DNA of 64,000 bases from Pontederia crassipes (taxonomy: Eukaryota > Streptophyta > Magnoliopsida > Commelinales > Pontederiaceae). The stretch spans positions 8,122,001 through 8,186,000 of the forward strand of contig CM060187.1 of the NCBI GenBank assembly GCA_030549335.1. The letters are read 5' to 3'. Below are positions 47,614 to 58,995 of the stretch, in pieces. Position numbers and translations under genes: made by a program. The stretch's first letter is position 1, and the number at the start of each line of letters is the position of its first letter. Below the pieces are notes generated by a model that was not told where the DNA came from, made no database searches, and saw only the letters and a program-made list of their open reading frames with translations.

Positions 47614-48525
47614 ATAATTTATGTTTTACATTGCATTGGTAATAAAAAATATCAATGAATTTTTTTCCCAAAGTAACAAGATGATAAATTAAATTAATTA
47701 ATTTGTACTATAACTTAATTCATAGTACAGTTCAACATAGAAGTTGTAAATGCATAATTTTGAATTTGTTGAGTAATAAATTTTTTCAGTCTGGATTGAG
47801 AATTTTAGAAGGATGGAGTGGAAGATTAGCGAGTGACGATTAAAATCTGATTAAGTAATTTTCTGAGTTACGAGTAGTTTGAAGTTTAAGCTTTTCAGAT
47901 CTTAAATTTTTTTATTCCGTTGAGGAGTAGAGAGTTCTTGATTAAATTGATCTTATGTTAATGTTACTAATTACCATTTATCTTTATTTCTAATTATCTT
48001 TCATTTGTTTAAATAGATGAATAAATTAGTTACTGGAGAAAAATAAATAATGCCGTAAATAATAGAAAAAAATATGGAAAATGATGAATTAATATCTATT
48101 ACAATGACACGGTGTTATACATAATTTATAATGAAAATTAAAATGTTTTGAATAAATATTTTTTTTTTCATATTCGAATTGATAATTCTTGTTCCTAATT
48201 TTATTCTCACTCAACTCTTTTGTCAATTGATGGGAGAAACAAAGTTCAATAATCACAAACATTCGAACCTCGCGCCAAAGTAAATTTCACTAATGGTTAC
48301 TATCTATCTCTCCTTACTCTGGTCACATATGTAGACGCCAAGTTGTCTAGCTATCATTTGAATGTTCGTCTAAGTTAAATGATTGTTTTTTCTCTCCCAT
48401 ATGTGTTTTCTAACACATTTAAACTGGTGGTCCTCATTTCACCGTACTCGTACTCTTTCTCCTTTTTCTCCGTTGAAACTTAGAATCACTCGGAGCTGAA
48501 GGTTTTATTATGACCCGTTGTACGC
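47614..48525. other. AT-rich intergenic DNA, no gene seen
   Basis: Spacer between the ankyrin gene and the copia element. No domain, transposon terminus or RNA gene was recognised. Confidence 0.6.
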
Positions 48526-48791
48526 TGGATCAGAACTGCCATCACCAACTCGAAAAAGTCTTTTGCCGCAATCCAAATACTTGTCGAAATCCAAGAGAAT
48601 AGAGTCACAATGAAGAGTTCAATGCTATCCTCTCATGTGCAGCAACTCATACTCTATATATAGAGTTATATGGGTTGTTCCTTTAACTGCACGTATTTAC
48701 AGTTTTCATAACTACATGGTTGTAGTTCACATATGATAGAAAACCACTCGCACGTGGTTTCTGATGGCACATTAGGGGCGCACGTCCAACA
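48526..48791 (-). repeat. Copia LTR, left copy (3' LTR of the element)
   Basis: Reads TGGATCAGAACTGCC to CGTCCAACA on the plus strand, about 266 bp, with a TATATATAGAG box in the middle. On the minus strand it starts TGTTGGACG and is preceded by a GAGAGAT purine stretch. Confidence 0.82.
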
Positions 48792-49753
48792 ATCTCTCAT
48801 TCGCTATCAGTTATATCTGCAAATATCTATCTATAATAGATGGATCGTGCGACTCCCGAGTACATTCACAATAAAACACGAGAGAACTGTGACATGTTAG
48901 AGATACACAATTACTCAACCACTTGAGAATAATGGATATATAGGCTCAATCAACTTGAGAGCCAAAACTCTAATTTGTTAGAAATTTATAGTCACTCAAT
49001 TAATATGCGAGCCGGAGCTATATTATCGTATAGTAGCTCAAGCAATCATGTTACTCGTTTTGTCCTAGAGACACCTTGCTTGCATAGTTTAAACGATTCA
49101 TGTCTAACTCTGTGGTTATTTAATTTTACATTCATACTTTATAGTTGGTCAACAACATATAAAATTTATACAATTTCTCACCCTCATATTTCTCGGCTCT
49201 AAGTCAACTACTTTTTCTAGATGTGGCTCGACGAGCTGCATACAATTTTAGCCTTTGAATACCTCGTTAAAGAAGTAACATCAACCTATTACATTGAAAT
49301 ATAGTCAAAAGTCTAAGGGCAATCTCTGAACTTACTCAATTCTTAAAGACTCACACATGTGACGAAAACTTGATAAACTATTCATCACGTCTTAAGGTTG
49401 ACTTAGCATACTTGATGATACATTCAAGTATTGTGGTGGGGACTCCCACTAAAGGAGAGTATGTCTTTACTCAATGACATCGCACAAACTTAAGTCGAGT
49501 CTCCTAGCTCTAGCGCCTGACCTGAGTCCTCCCACTAATCATCCAAAATTTTTGGCTCTTTAAATGAGGTCTCATGTCTGACTCCCCTTGTTATGTTACA
49601 CTAAGTTGAAGTAAACTCATGCTCGAATCCTCCCGAACAAATCTGGATAGTCTTAGATCATATTATGAATCTAAACCGTTTCTTCCCCGCTTGTTATATA
49701 TACTCTAATCGTCGAAGGAGATTATTCGTGTGATTTGATAATCTCGTGCTTGA

Positions 49754-51973
49754 CTAACATACTCTACTTGTGTATAACAACTCATAATAACTTAAACAAA
49801 AAAATAAAATAATTTCATTTAACAACAAGTGTTTAAGAAATAGGATTGTTAGTCCTATAGATTTTATATGTCTAATAAATACATCCCTTGGAATAGGCTT
49901 CATAATTGGGTCAACCATCTTCATTTCGTACAAATTTGTACATAGTGTCGATGTGCTTCCCTTTATAGTGATATTTCTCATCTTTGACATATGCAATGGT
50001 AGCTTTGTTATCACAATATAAGTTAGTAGTCTTTGAAGCATCATCAGCTACCCTCAAATGGTGAAAGAATTTGCCTATCCAAAGGCCTTCTTTTGCAACT
50101 TCGCTATATGCCACAAATTCAGCTTCCATTGTTGATAATGCTATGCATTCTTGCTTCTTGCTGCTCTATGTCACAATGCTATTGTTAAGCAGGAAGACAT
50201 AATCGGAGGTGGACTTACGTTCATCAATATCGCTAGGACAATCAACATCCATATATCCGACTAACTTTAAACTTCCTCCTTGATAGTACAGTGCGCAATC
50301 AATTGTGCCCTTCAAGTATTTGAGAATTCTCTTTACAGCCTTCCAATGTTGGTGTCCTGGGTTAGACTGTTATCGAATGACTAGACTAATATTACGAAAT
50401 ATGTCGAGTCGAGTACATAACATGACGTACATTATGCTTTCGATAATGCTAACATAAGGAATAGAGGTCATAACACTCTTTTCTTCTGAAGTCTTTGGAT
50501 ACATGTTAAGACTTAAAGTTTCACCTTTCGTCAATGAGTTTGTAGTTATTCATTCAAAAACGTTCTAGGACCTTTTTGATATAGGTCTCTTGTGAAAGAG
50601 CAATCAATATCTTTGAATGATCTCATTGAATTTTTATTCCAAGTATATATGCTGCTTCACCCATGTCCTTCATCTCAAAAAATAAAGGACAACTATTGCT
50701 TAATTGTATTTATATACTCCTTATTATTCTCAGCTAACAAGATATCGTCAACATACAGAGTTAGAAATGAAAATTTATTTTTGGAGCCACATATATACAC
50801 ACAGTCGTCTTTATCAATCATAGAAAATTTAAACAAAATTATTGATCGATGGAACTTCAAATAACACTGCCTAGATGATTGTTTTAGTTCGTACATGGAC
50901 CGTCGCAATTATATACTTCGCGCTCTTGACCTTTTACAATGAAGCCTTTAGGTTACTTTATGTAAATTTTTTCATCTAATTTTTCATTTAGTAAAGTTGT
51001 TTTTACATCCATTTGATATGATTCTAAATACATATGAACAACTATAATTAGGACTAAGCGAATTGAAGAAAATCTTGCAATCGGGGCAAAAGTTTCATCA
51101 TAATCTATACCTTCCTTTTAGGTTATCATTGTGCAACAAGACAAACTTTATATCTTTCTATGAATCCATTCGCACCATATTTGATCTTGAGAACCCATTT
51201 ATTTTCTATTAGTCTCTTACCAGGTGGGAGGTCAATCAAATCCCAGACTTGGTTATATTTCATAGACTTCATTTCTTCTTTCATTGCTTTCATCCATTCT
51301 TCCTTGGTAGAATACGAGAGGGCCTCAATTGTTTTAGACTTCAATTTCATATACCTTCCTTTTAGGTTATGAAATCTTTCTATGAATTGTGCAACAAGAC
51401 AAACTTTATATCTTTCTATGAATCCATTCGTACCACATTTGATCTTGAGAACCCATTTATTTTCTATTAGTCTCTTACCGGGTGGGAGGTCAATCAAATC
51501 CCAGACTTGGTTATATTTCATAGACTTCATTTCTTCTTTCATTGCTTTCATCCATTCTTCCTTGATAGAATATGAGAGGGCCTCCTCAATTGTTTTAGGC
51601 TCATGTTCATCTTCTGGACCAACTATAAAAGTCTTCCCCTCAATCTCAAAACGACAACATGGGATAATTTTTCGATTAGTCAGGAGTATTGAACATTCTG
51701 GTATATCTCTCATTCTTGAATTGACAATGATTTTCTCCCACTTGGATCAGTATTTTAAGGTAAAGAGACATACTCCTCAGTAGATTGATCCGTTGAAGGA
51801 GTCAACCCATGATCTTCTTCCTTTTTGAGGTGAACTTTATTAACTTCGCATTGCTTAGGAAAATCATCTTCTAAGAATTTAATATCTCTACTTTCTATCT
51901 CTGTTATAGTTCCATCATCCTTTTCACCTATAAAAACATATCCTTTGGAGATTTCAGAATATCTTATAAACAT
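49754..51973 (-). pseudogene. Copia reverse transcriptase and RNase H (broken)
   Basis: Minus-strand frames carry the start of copia RT (EALSYSIKEEWMKAMKEEM, YNQVWDLIDLPPGKRLIENK, WVLKIK), the catalytic LYVDDILLAENN (in 50693-50908) and RNase H (MEAEFVAYSEVAKEGLWI, LYCDNKATIAYVKD, HIDTMYKFVR). The N-terminal RT segment occurs twice in one open frame because of a 243 bp tandem duplication at 51108-51605. Stops and frameshifts separate the pieces. Confidence 0.88.
51108..51605. repeat. Tandem duplication of about 243 bp within copia RT
   Basis: Two copies, starting with ATACCTTCCTTTTAGG at 51108 and at 51351, run through TCCTTGRTAGAATAYGAGAG to a GCCTCAATTGTTTTAG end. They are highly similar, and the reading frame is kept across the junction, so the 195-residue frame contains the same RT segment twice. 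Confidence 0.9.
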
Positions 51974-51996
51974 ACACTTTTTTCTTCTAGGACCTA

Positions 51997-52315
51997 GGGG
52001 TTGTTTGGCTAAGCTTATAAACTACTTATAAGTTAGTTTAAAAAAATCTCAACGTTTGGTAACTTAAAAATTCAACTGATAAGGAGATATCAAATCTACT
52101 TATAAGTAAAAAAAAATAAGCAGGGGGAGGGGTGCTTATTTTCTTTCTAAAAAATAAGTCAATTAGTTGTCTCATAACTAACTAGTTGTTATTAATATAA
52201 GTAGTTTTATCCACACGTGTAACTGTTTATTTTTAAAAATAAATTTCAGCCAATAAAATACTTATCAACAATTCAACTTATCAGTTATTTTGTATCAGCT
52301 AAGCCAAACGGGCCC
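51997..52315. mobile_element. MITE-like insertion in copia pol
   Basis: About 319 bp with inverted ends GGGGTTGTTTGGCTAAGC and GGGCCCGTTTGGCTTAGC, AT-rich inside with repeated ACTTATAAGT/TTATCAGTT words. It interrupts the copia frame between the RT-proximal segment and the integrase. The ends resemble Tourist/PIF-Harbinger or hAT MITEs, and the adjoining bases (TAG left, TTA right) do not give a clean target duplication. Confidence 0.72.
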
Positions 52316-52559
52316 TTAATCTTTCATACTTATGAAAAGTACTAAGCACATGGGCTGCACACCCCCAAGTTCGCAAATAACTAAATTCATATCTTCGACA
52401 TGTCCAGAGTTCGTAGGGAGTGAAATCTATAAAATTTGATGGAATATGATTCAATATATAGGCCGTAGTCAACAAGGAATCACCCTAGAAAAAAATTAAG
52501 AAGATTCGCTTGCACCATCATTTATCTGACCGTATCAAGTAGAGTCTGATTTCTTCTTA

Positions 52560-53460
52560 CTACAACACATTTTGTTGCGAAGTTCCAAGAATTATTAATT
52601 GCTTAACAATTTCTTTTTTATCACATAATTCTCTAAAGAGATTGGATAAATATTTGCGATCACGATATGTATGCAAGATTTTAACCTTGTAATCCAATTG
52701 ATTCTCAACCATATGCAAGAATCTTTTGAAACATTCTAATGCCTCAGATTTATGTGTGATTAAATAGACCACACAATATCGTAAATAATCATTTATAAAA
52801 GTGATAAAATAAGTGAAACCGCGTCTAGTCTCAACATTCATAAGACCACATATATCAGAATGGATTGTTTCTAAGGAAGAATAAGCATGTTTGCCTACTT
52901 CAAATGGTTTTATAGTTGCTTTACCAACAAGGCAATCTTCTTATGTAGGCAGAATTACTTTAGCGAGATTGACTAAAAAGTCATCTTTAGCTAATCTATT
53001 CATACGATCATGCTTAATATGTACAAGTTTGACATGCCAAATTTTAGCATCAACATTTTTGTCAGAGAATGATACAAATGAACAATTAAAATTTTAAAAA
53101 TCTTTAAAAATTTCAATAACATAAAAAACCATTATACTTGTAAGCAGCGTAAATATAAACATTGTTCAATATTATATCAACATAACTAGAACCAAATGTT
53201 AATACATAATCAAGTTCATCTAAATAAGATATTAAAATTAAATTTCATCGAAAATGCAGAATGTAGAGGTCAATATGGAGATACAGGACACATCGAAAAT
53301 GCCTTTGACCTCCATTCGTGCATTGTTGCCAACATAAATCCACTTGGTTCTAGTACCGAATCGATGAAAATCCATAAAGACATTGTGTTCTTTCACTACG
53401 TGGGAAATTGCTATTGATTCTACAATCCACGAAGGATGAGAGTCAATAAAGCACAACTAA
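52560..53460 (-). pseudogene. Copia protease and integrase region (broken)
   Basis: Going down the minus strand, 53238-53456 reads SWIVESIAISHVV, a decayed form of the copia protease WIVDSGA motif. Next come a pre-integrase segment around 52900-53030 (DDFLVNLAKVILP) and an integrase core piece (52560-52841: GGFTYFITFINDY-like, LRYCVVYLITHKSEALECFK). The zinc-binding and catalytic residues are only partly recoverable. Confidence 0.75.
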
Positions 53461-53522
53461 AAACGTAAATGATTTTTTGTTCAAAAAAGCATATTTGTGT
53501 TTTCTTCTTCATCTCAGTGCAC

Positions 53523-54140
53523 TCAAAGCGAAGTGTCTACGTTGTGGCAATTGCAACACTTAACTTCGCTTTTATCAAACTTTCCACCGCACTTACCATG
53601 TTTGCGCTGGTTTTTGCCTTTATTTTTAGTTTTGTCTTTACTCTTCTGATTGTATTGTCTTTTGTGTTTTGACCTTTTACTTTCACCTTTGGTATTGGAT
53701 TCAGCAACATATGCTTGTCCGGAAGGTTTAGCTGTCTTAAGGCGCTCTTTTTCTAGTTCCAGATGACATGCAAGATCAGTAAAAGTTTTGATGTTATCAT
53801 TATGAGCTAAGTTCAAAACCATTTATTCTCAATGTGCTGGAAGGGACTGAATGATAACCTGCACTTGTTGATCAATTACTATAATGCTTGCACTTTTCAA
53901 CACATGAATCATGTTAGATAATTTATGCAAATGTTGCCGCATATGATATGAATCGAACTTAAGATTAAGTAATCTTAATTTCATGGTTGATATACTTGCA
54001 AACTTCTCATGAAGGGTATTCCACATGGCTTTGACAATTTCATACACCTCATACTCACACATTAAGGAATTTTCCATACCGCTCAACAACGTAATGCGAG
54101 CGATTTTGTCTTTATTTTTCCAAGCATTATAGGCGTCCAA
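53523..54140 (-). pseudogene. Copia gag (broken)
   Basis: One minus-strand frame, split by stops near 53826, reads AYNAWKNKDKIARITLLSGM, EIVKAMWNTLHEKFAS and LNLKFDSYHMRQHLHKLSNM, then a Lys-rich nucleic-acid-binding tail with the remnant of a zinc knuckle (KCCNCHN). This matches the copia UBN2-type gag followed by a CCHC motif. Confidence 0.85.
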
Positions 54141-54142
54141 GT

Positions 54143-56235
54143 TCTATTGTGTTGACGTGTAATGCCAAATTTAGGTTATGTTTTTTATGCATTCAATGCC
54201 TTCCTCATCTTCGAGGATGTATTGTACTTTTCTATGCCATATGTCATAATTGTCATAATTCAACTTGTCACCTTTGTTAAATTCAACAATTATTTACTTG
54301 GTTGATATATACTCTAAGATTATGTTAAAAAATAAACGAGTGTTTGAACATTATACACAAGTCTTCTTGTCGCATATATTTCAAAAATAATAAAATGATA
54401 ATATTTTAGGATAGTGACATCGAGATGGTAGTAAAACTTTCACTCATCTCCCACTATGCCAAACATTATCAAGTTATTAAAATCAATATGCTTGCGCACT
54501 ATTCTAACAATTTTGAAAAAATGAATATTCAAAATTAAAAAAATATGATGTGATTAAAATATCATTTTCAAGAAAATTCCAGCCAAACAATCAAGGTTAT
54601 GTGATAAGGACTCTTCCTTGTCTATACAAGGTGCCAATTAGAGAACTATCACCCCTACGTCTCAACACCAAATAATTGAAAAAATATTATTGTGTCATGT
54701 GAACATGGTAATTTTTGGAGATTGTGTCAATTGTATACTAGGTAAGTTCACATAGAAAGATAATACTAAAATTTTCACTTACAATATCTTTTCAGTACTT
54801 ACCTAGACATGCATATGTTATGCAACACTCAATAAAAATTACTATCGTGACCATCGAATAATTTAAAATGCTATAGTCCTATTTTGACTACCTATGTTTC
54901 ACTATACAAATATTTAACTTAAGGTCCAACAACAACAACAACAACAAAGCCTTATCCCACTAGGTGGGGTCCGCTACATGGATCATATGACGCCATTCCG
55001 CTCTATTAGTAACCAAACCTTTCGGTATATTATTCACCAATAGATCTTGCTCTTTTAGTTCGCCAGGTGTCCGCCTTGGCCTCCCTCTCCATCTTTTAAT
55101 CGGACTCCAGATTATTTGATCTACTCTTCTTACTGGCGCATCTAATGGTCTTCTCTGAACATGACCAAACCATTTCAAACGATTCTCTACAATTTTCTCA
55201 CTAATAGGAGCCACTCCGACTCGTTCACAATTTAACTTAAGGTCCAATTTATTAAATTCATAAGATCATGAGACATGTCACATTCATAATTTCCATATTT
55301 ATGCATAACACAAACATAGCATAAAAAATGAATTACAAAACATACAAATAATTATACAAGTCATTTATCACATAATGAAATTATTTGTCACATGCTTTTA
55401 ACATAATATATGCATGATAATAAGCATGAATATTATTAATTCATACATTTACATAAAATGTAAAATAAAGTCACATGCTTAAAATACATATATGTATAAC
55501 ACAATGCATTCAAATAATTAAAATACAAATTTTCATAAAATTGAAAATTATTTTCACACATGCCTTAATTACATACATGTAATGAAAAAACTTCATACAA
55601 CAAAAAAATAATGTTGTCATATCATACATATATTATTAATTGCACAATTTTAACACAAAATAAAAAAATGCAATATCATGTGACAATACATTTGTTACAT
55701 AAAAAAATTAATTTTTGGTAACAAAAAAGATACATGCACTTCAATTTTTTCTTAATAAAGAAAAAAAATACTTATAAGTTCCATATAAAATAATGTACTT
55801 TTTTTAAAATAATAATGTGCACGAATTTTATTTTCACATGTATAAGATAACAAATGTAATATAATTATGTTCATAACATAATATTAAAACATATTACAAT
55901 ACATATTTCGCATACATGACATAGCAAGAAATGTCCATAATCATGTCATATACATTTCAGGAAAATTTCTATAAATATTCTAATTATTATAACACAATTA
56001 CGTGCAAAACATTTCAAGTAAAAATATGTCACATTATAACATGTCATAAAATTTATAATATGCATAATAATTACAAAAATTCATAATATATGTCATGGAT
56101 CAGCAATACAATTTAAAAAAAAAATCCAGAATTTTTTGGAGAATGAAACAAGCATTTTCAATTTTAATATAACTTCCCCAAATTTTCTTAGTATGCTATA
56201 ATTTCCCGAAAAAACTATAACCATTCATAATTTAA
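54143..56235. other. AT-rich copia leader, no gene
   Basis: Non-coding DNA between gag and the 5' LTR of the copia element. Apart from the LINE fragment at 54930-55229 it is extremely AT-rich with recurrent ACATA/CATAAT words (55260-56110). Its length is unusual for a copia leader, so additional unrecognised insertions are possible. Confidence 0.55.
54930..55229 (-). mobile_element. 5'-truncated RTE-type LINE
   Basis: On the minus strand this 300 bp fragment encodes the C-terminal end of a plant LINE polyprotein (ENRLKWFGHVQRRPLDAPVR, RGRPRRTPGELK, RAEWRHMIHVADPT). It ends in a 3' tail of (GTT)n. An 18 bp perfect target duplication, ATTTAACTTAAGGTCCAA, lies at 54912-54929 and 55230-55247. 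The tail type and C-terminal sequence are those of plant RTE elements. It is a dead-on-arrival insertion in the copia leader. Confidence 0.93.
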
Positions 56236-56505
56236 GGATCAGAACTACAATCACCAACTCAGAAAAGCAGTCACTTGTCACAATCCAGATACCCGCAAAA
56301 ATTCAACAGAATGGGGACAGAATGAAGAGTTGAATGCTTAGACCTCTCATGTGCAGCAACTCATACTCTATATATAGAGTTATATGGGTTGTTCCTTTAA
56401 CTCCCAAGTATTTGCAATTTTCATAACTACATGGTTGTAGTTCACATGTGATAGACAACCACCACACGTGGTTTTTGATGGCACATTAGGTGCTCACGTC
56501 CAATA
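56236..56505 (-). repeat. Copia LTR, right copy (5' LTR of the element)
   Basis: About 270 bp matching 48526-48791, from GGATCAGAACTACAA to CTCACGTCCAATA. The terminal dinucleotides have mutated (TG to AA at the inner end, CA to TA at the outer end). Confidence 0.8.
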
Positions 56506-57595
56506 GGAGCATTTACCAATCGATCAATCCCACTCGAAAAGTCACTGGGCGCTCCTTCTCGTTGGTGGTCGTTGCTCGAAGTGACCAACACTCGAAGTAA
56601 TCCTTGTCCCGCTTCTTACTTCTTCCTCGGTCCTCTCTCTCTTATTCATCCTCGCTCGAAGTCATCCCACATCGATGCCCCCATGAAATGTCATTCATTT
56701 GCCTAACTTTTCATTTGCCACATTCTTGAGAACTTTTCTCTTTCGAAGTGTCATTCAGATCTAGCAAGTGTGGGTGCGGAGAAGAATTACAACTTACAAA
56801 ATGTTGTTTCTTACGCCATTAAGAAGATGCAAGTGTAAGAAGAAGCGGTAACTAAAACTTTGTAGACAAAAAACAACCAAGACGTATGATTTACGATTAC
56901 CATAATTTCAAGGTGAGTTGAATGCATTCTTTTGGATATTACAGTTGACACTGTTCATGCAATGTTGTTTTGTGCAAAAAAAAAAAACACTTTGGAACAA
57001 TAAAACAAAACAAATTGAGAATTTCTAGAATAATATGATTAACCATTTTGGGTTTAGGCATCATACTTAACAATAATTGAAGACCCTAAACCCAGGTTGA
57101 AGATGTCTGAATTTGCTACATTAAGTGACCAACGAGATGACAGAGCGAGTGACAGGATCGAGGAAGAAGTAGGAAGTAGGGCGAGAATGATTTCGAGCAT
57201 CGGGTGACTTTCATTCACGTGACAACTAATGAGTAAGAGTGGCATTCACCTATGCGATCTATGTAACTCTCGAGATTCTCTCAGGATTAAAAGAAAATAA
57301 AATAAAAACTAAAAAGGGGGAAAAGATAAAATCTGGATCAGATCTGAGGAGGAGTTTGTATAAAACCAAAACTCTGAATCTCCTCCTATAAATATGAGGC
57401 CAAATCACCCCTTTTGTTTCTCACAAGCCGACCCTAGATTTTCCTCCCTTATTTCGTGCACCCCTTTCGCTCTTCTCGCTCTTGATAGCTGTCGTCCCCA
57501 CAAGAAAACAATCAGAGGATGAGAGTAATGGTGAACAGGCGTCTGGGCCGAGAGGAAGAAGAGGAAGAGAAGAGAAAGAAGAAGACTGCATGAAG
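56506..57595. other. Intergenic DNA, no gene seen
   Basis: Mixed-composition spacer between the copia element and the solo LTR. Short frames near 57400-57640 do not resemble a protein. A TATAAATATGAGG box at about 57388-57400 could be part of an older LTR but was not resolved. Confidence 0.5.
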
Positions 57596-57600
57596 CAAAA

Positions 57601-58990
57601 TTTTGTATAGTGCAAATACTAGCAAGAGTACTAGGCCAAATCAAGTAATAAAGAGTGAGAAGAGTGTTGAAGCCACGAGGATTATTCTATCTTGATCTTT
57701 TATTTTATTTTAATTAGATGAGAAAATAGATAATATTTGGTTCAAAATAAATAAAACAAAGAAGACTAAAATTGATCCAGCCTAAAGTCTGAAAATAAAT
57801 AGATAAAAAATGTTCAGACAAGATGAGAATAACAATATCTTTGAATAAAAGTTCTAAAACAAATCCGAATTTTCTGATGAAAAGGATACCAAAAAGTAAA
57901 GGTCTCAAATCAGATGACCTAACTATCTTATCACAATCTTAGAGAGAGAAAGTTCAACCGAATCAATCTCTAACTATTTGAAAAACACCTCAACCAAGTG
58001 ATTTAATGATCCACCAATATCTAAATCTCAACCGAGTAAATAGAGATAGAATATGAAATGCTTATAGAGAGGGTCAAAGAACAAATCTTCATAATATCAA
58101 CTGGTTAAAATCGAGTGCTTAAAAGAAGGCATTAAAGTCAGCATACATATTCAGACAATTCAAAATAGTAAATCTTATTCAATGATCTTACAAAGTCCAA
58201 AATAAATTGATCCTAATTAGAACTCTATTATATAGATAGATAAATTATCAAGATTGCAATAGAGAGATAAACTAGAGATTAAAAGATAAAAAATGAGAAA
58301 TAATCTCTTCAAAATTATCTAAACTCCTTTGGAAGAATCTCCACTGAGTAGACGACCAGAGGCTCTCTCTTCTTGCCTTTGTAGCGGATTTTGAATTCTA
58401 GACTTGGATGCTTAAGTGAGGTGATATGGAACCCCTTTTATAGTCGAAAATTCATTTACCCTATGAGAATCAGCGCAGATCGTGTCATCAATGCCGCATA
58501 ATCAAAATATAATTATTTGATTGAGGAAATCTGGCGAAATTAATAACACGGATTGTGTTATATATTGTTAGATTGATTTCCGCCCAATATAATTTTGAAG
58601 ATATGGTGATTGCTGGCTAACATGGACCATGTTGCAAGGAACATGGGCTATGTTGCTGGAAAACGCGAGCCGTGTTGAATCAACACGGGCCGTGTTGAAT
58701 CAACACGGGCCGTGTTATATAGACAACGCGGACTGTGTTGAATCAACACGGGCCATGTTGCTCAATGCAGACTATGTTGAAATAATGCGGGCCGTGTTGC
58801 TCAACACGGACTGTGTTGAAATAATGCAGACTGTGTTAGCTGCTGCAGAAATAAAAATAAGAAATTAGGCACCAACTAATTCTTTGAAAGTTTTAATTAA
58901 AAATGAGAAAAAGTTTATATATGTTAGAACAAAATTATGAAAAATAGATCGAATGATATGAAATAAATATGTATAAAATGTCATGCATCA
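57601..58990 (+). repeat. Solo LTR of an Athila-related gypsy element
   Basis: A 1390 bp sequence from TGAAGCAAAATTTTGTA to GTCATGCATCA, flanked by a perfect 5 bp duplication CTGCA (57596-57600 and 58991-58995). Its first 100 bp (GCAAATACTAGC, AATAAAGAGTGAGAAGAGTG, CCACGAGGA) resembles the start of the Athila LTRs at 27823 and 38616. No internal region adjoins either side, so unequal recombination has left a single LTR. A TTTTATAGTCG box lies near 58436. Strand is assigned by analogy with the Athila LTR sequence, which reads this way on the plus strand for a minus-strand element, so true orientation may be minus. Confidence 0.85.
58621..58842. repeat. Tandem cluster of AACACGGGCCGTGTT motifs in the solo LTR
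   Basis: About ten degenerate copies of a roughly 20 bp unit centred on AACACGGGCCGTGTTGAATC. Each unit is a near-perfect palindrome, and variants with ATG for ACG occur at the margins. The cluster lies downstream of the AT-rich two-thirds of the LTR. Confidence 0.88.
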
Positions 58991-58995
58991 CTGCA

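Larger units (their letters stand above)
48526..56505 (-). mobile_element. Degenerate Ty1/copia retrotransposon
   Basis: About 8 kb with short direct LTRs (48526-48791 and about 56236-56505) sharing CTCATGTGCAGCAACTCATA and CTATATATAGAGTTATATGG. On the minus strand the gene order is gag, protease, integrase, reverse transcriptase, RNase H, which is the copia order (integrase before RT). All frames are interrupted. The 2 kb between gag and the 5' LTR is very AT-rich non-coding leader that holds an inserted LINE fragment, and pol holds a MITE-like insertion and an internal tandem duplication. No target duplication or canonical primer site was visible, so the copy is old. Confidence 0.87.

Noticed and set aside
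51160-51783. Plus-strand frames of 70 and 133 codons with the same repeated peptide
   Set aside because: They are the antisense of the duplicated copia RT segment.
54960-55247. A stand-alone small gene with an RNA-binding-like C-terminus
   Set aside because: It is the C-terminal end of an RTE LINE polyprotein, 5'-truncated and flanked by an 18 bp target duplication that supplies its first codons.
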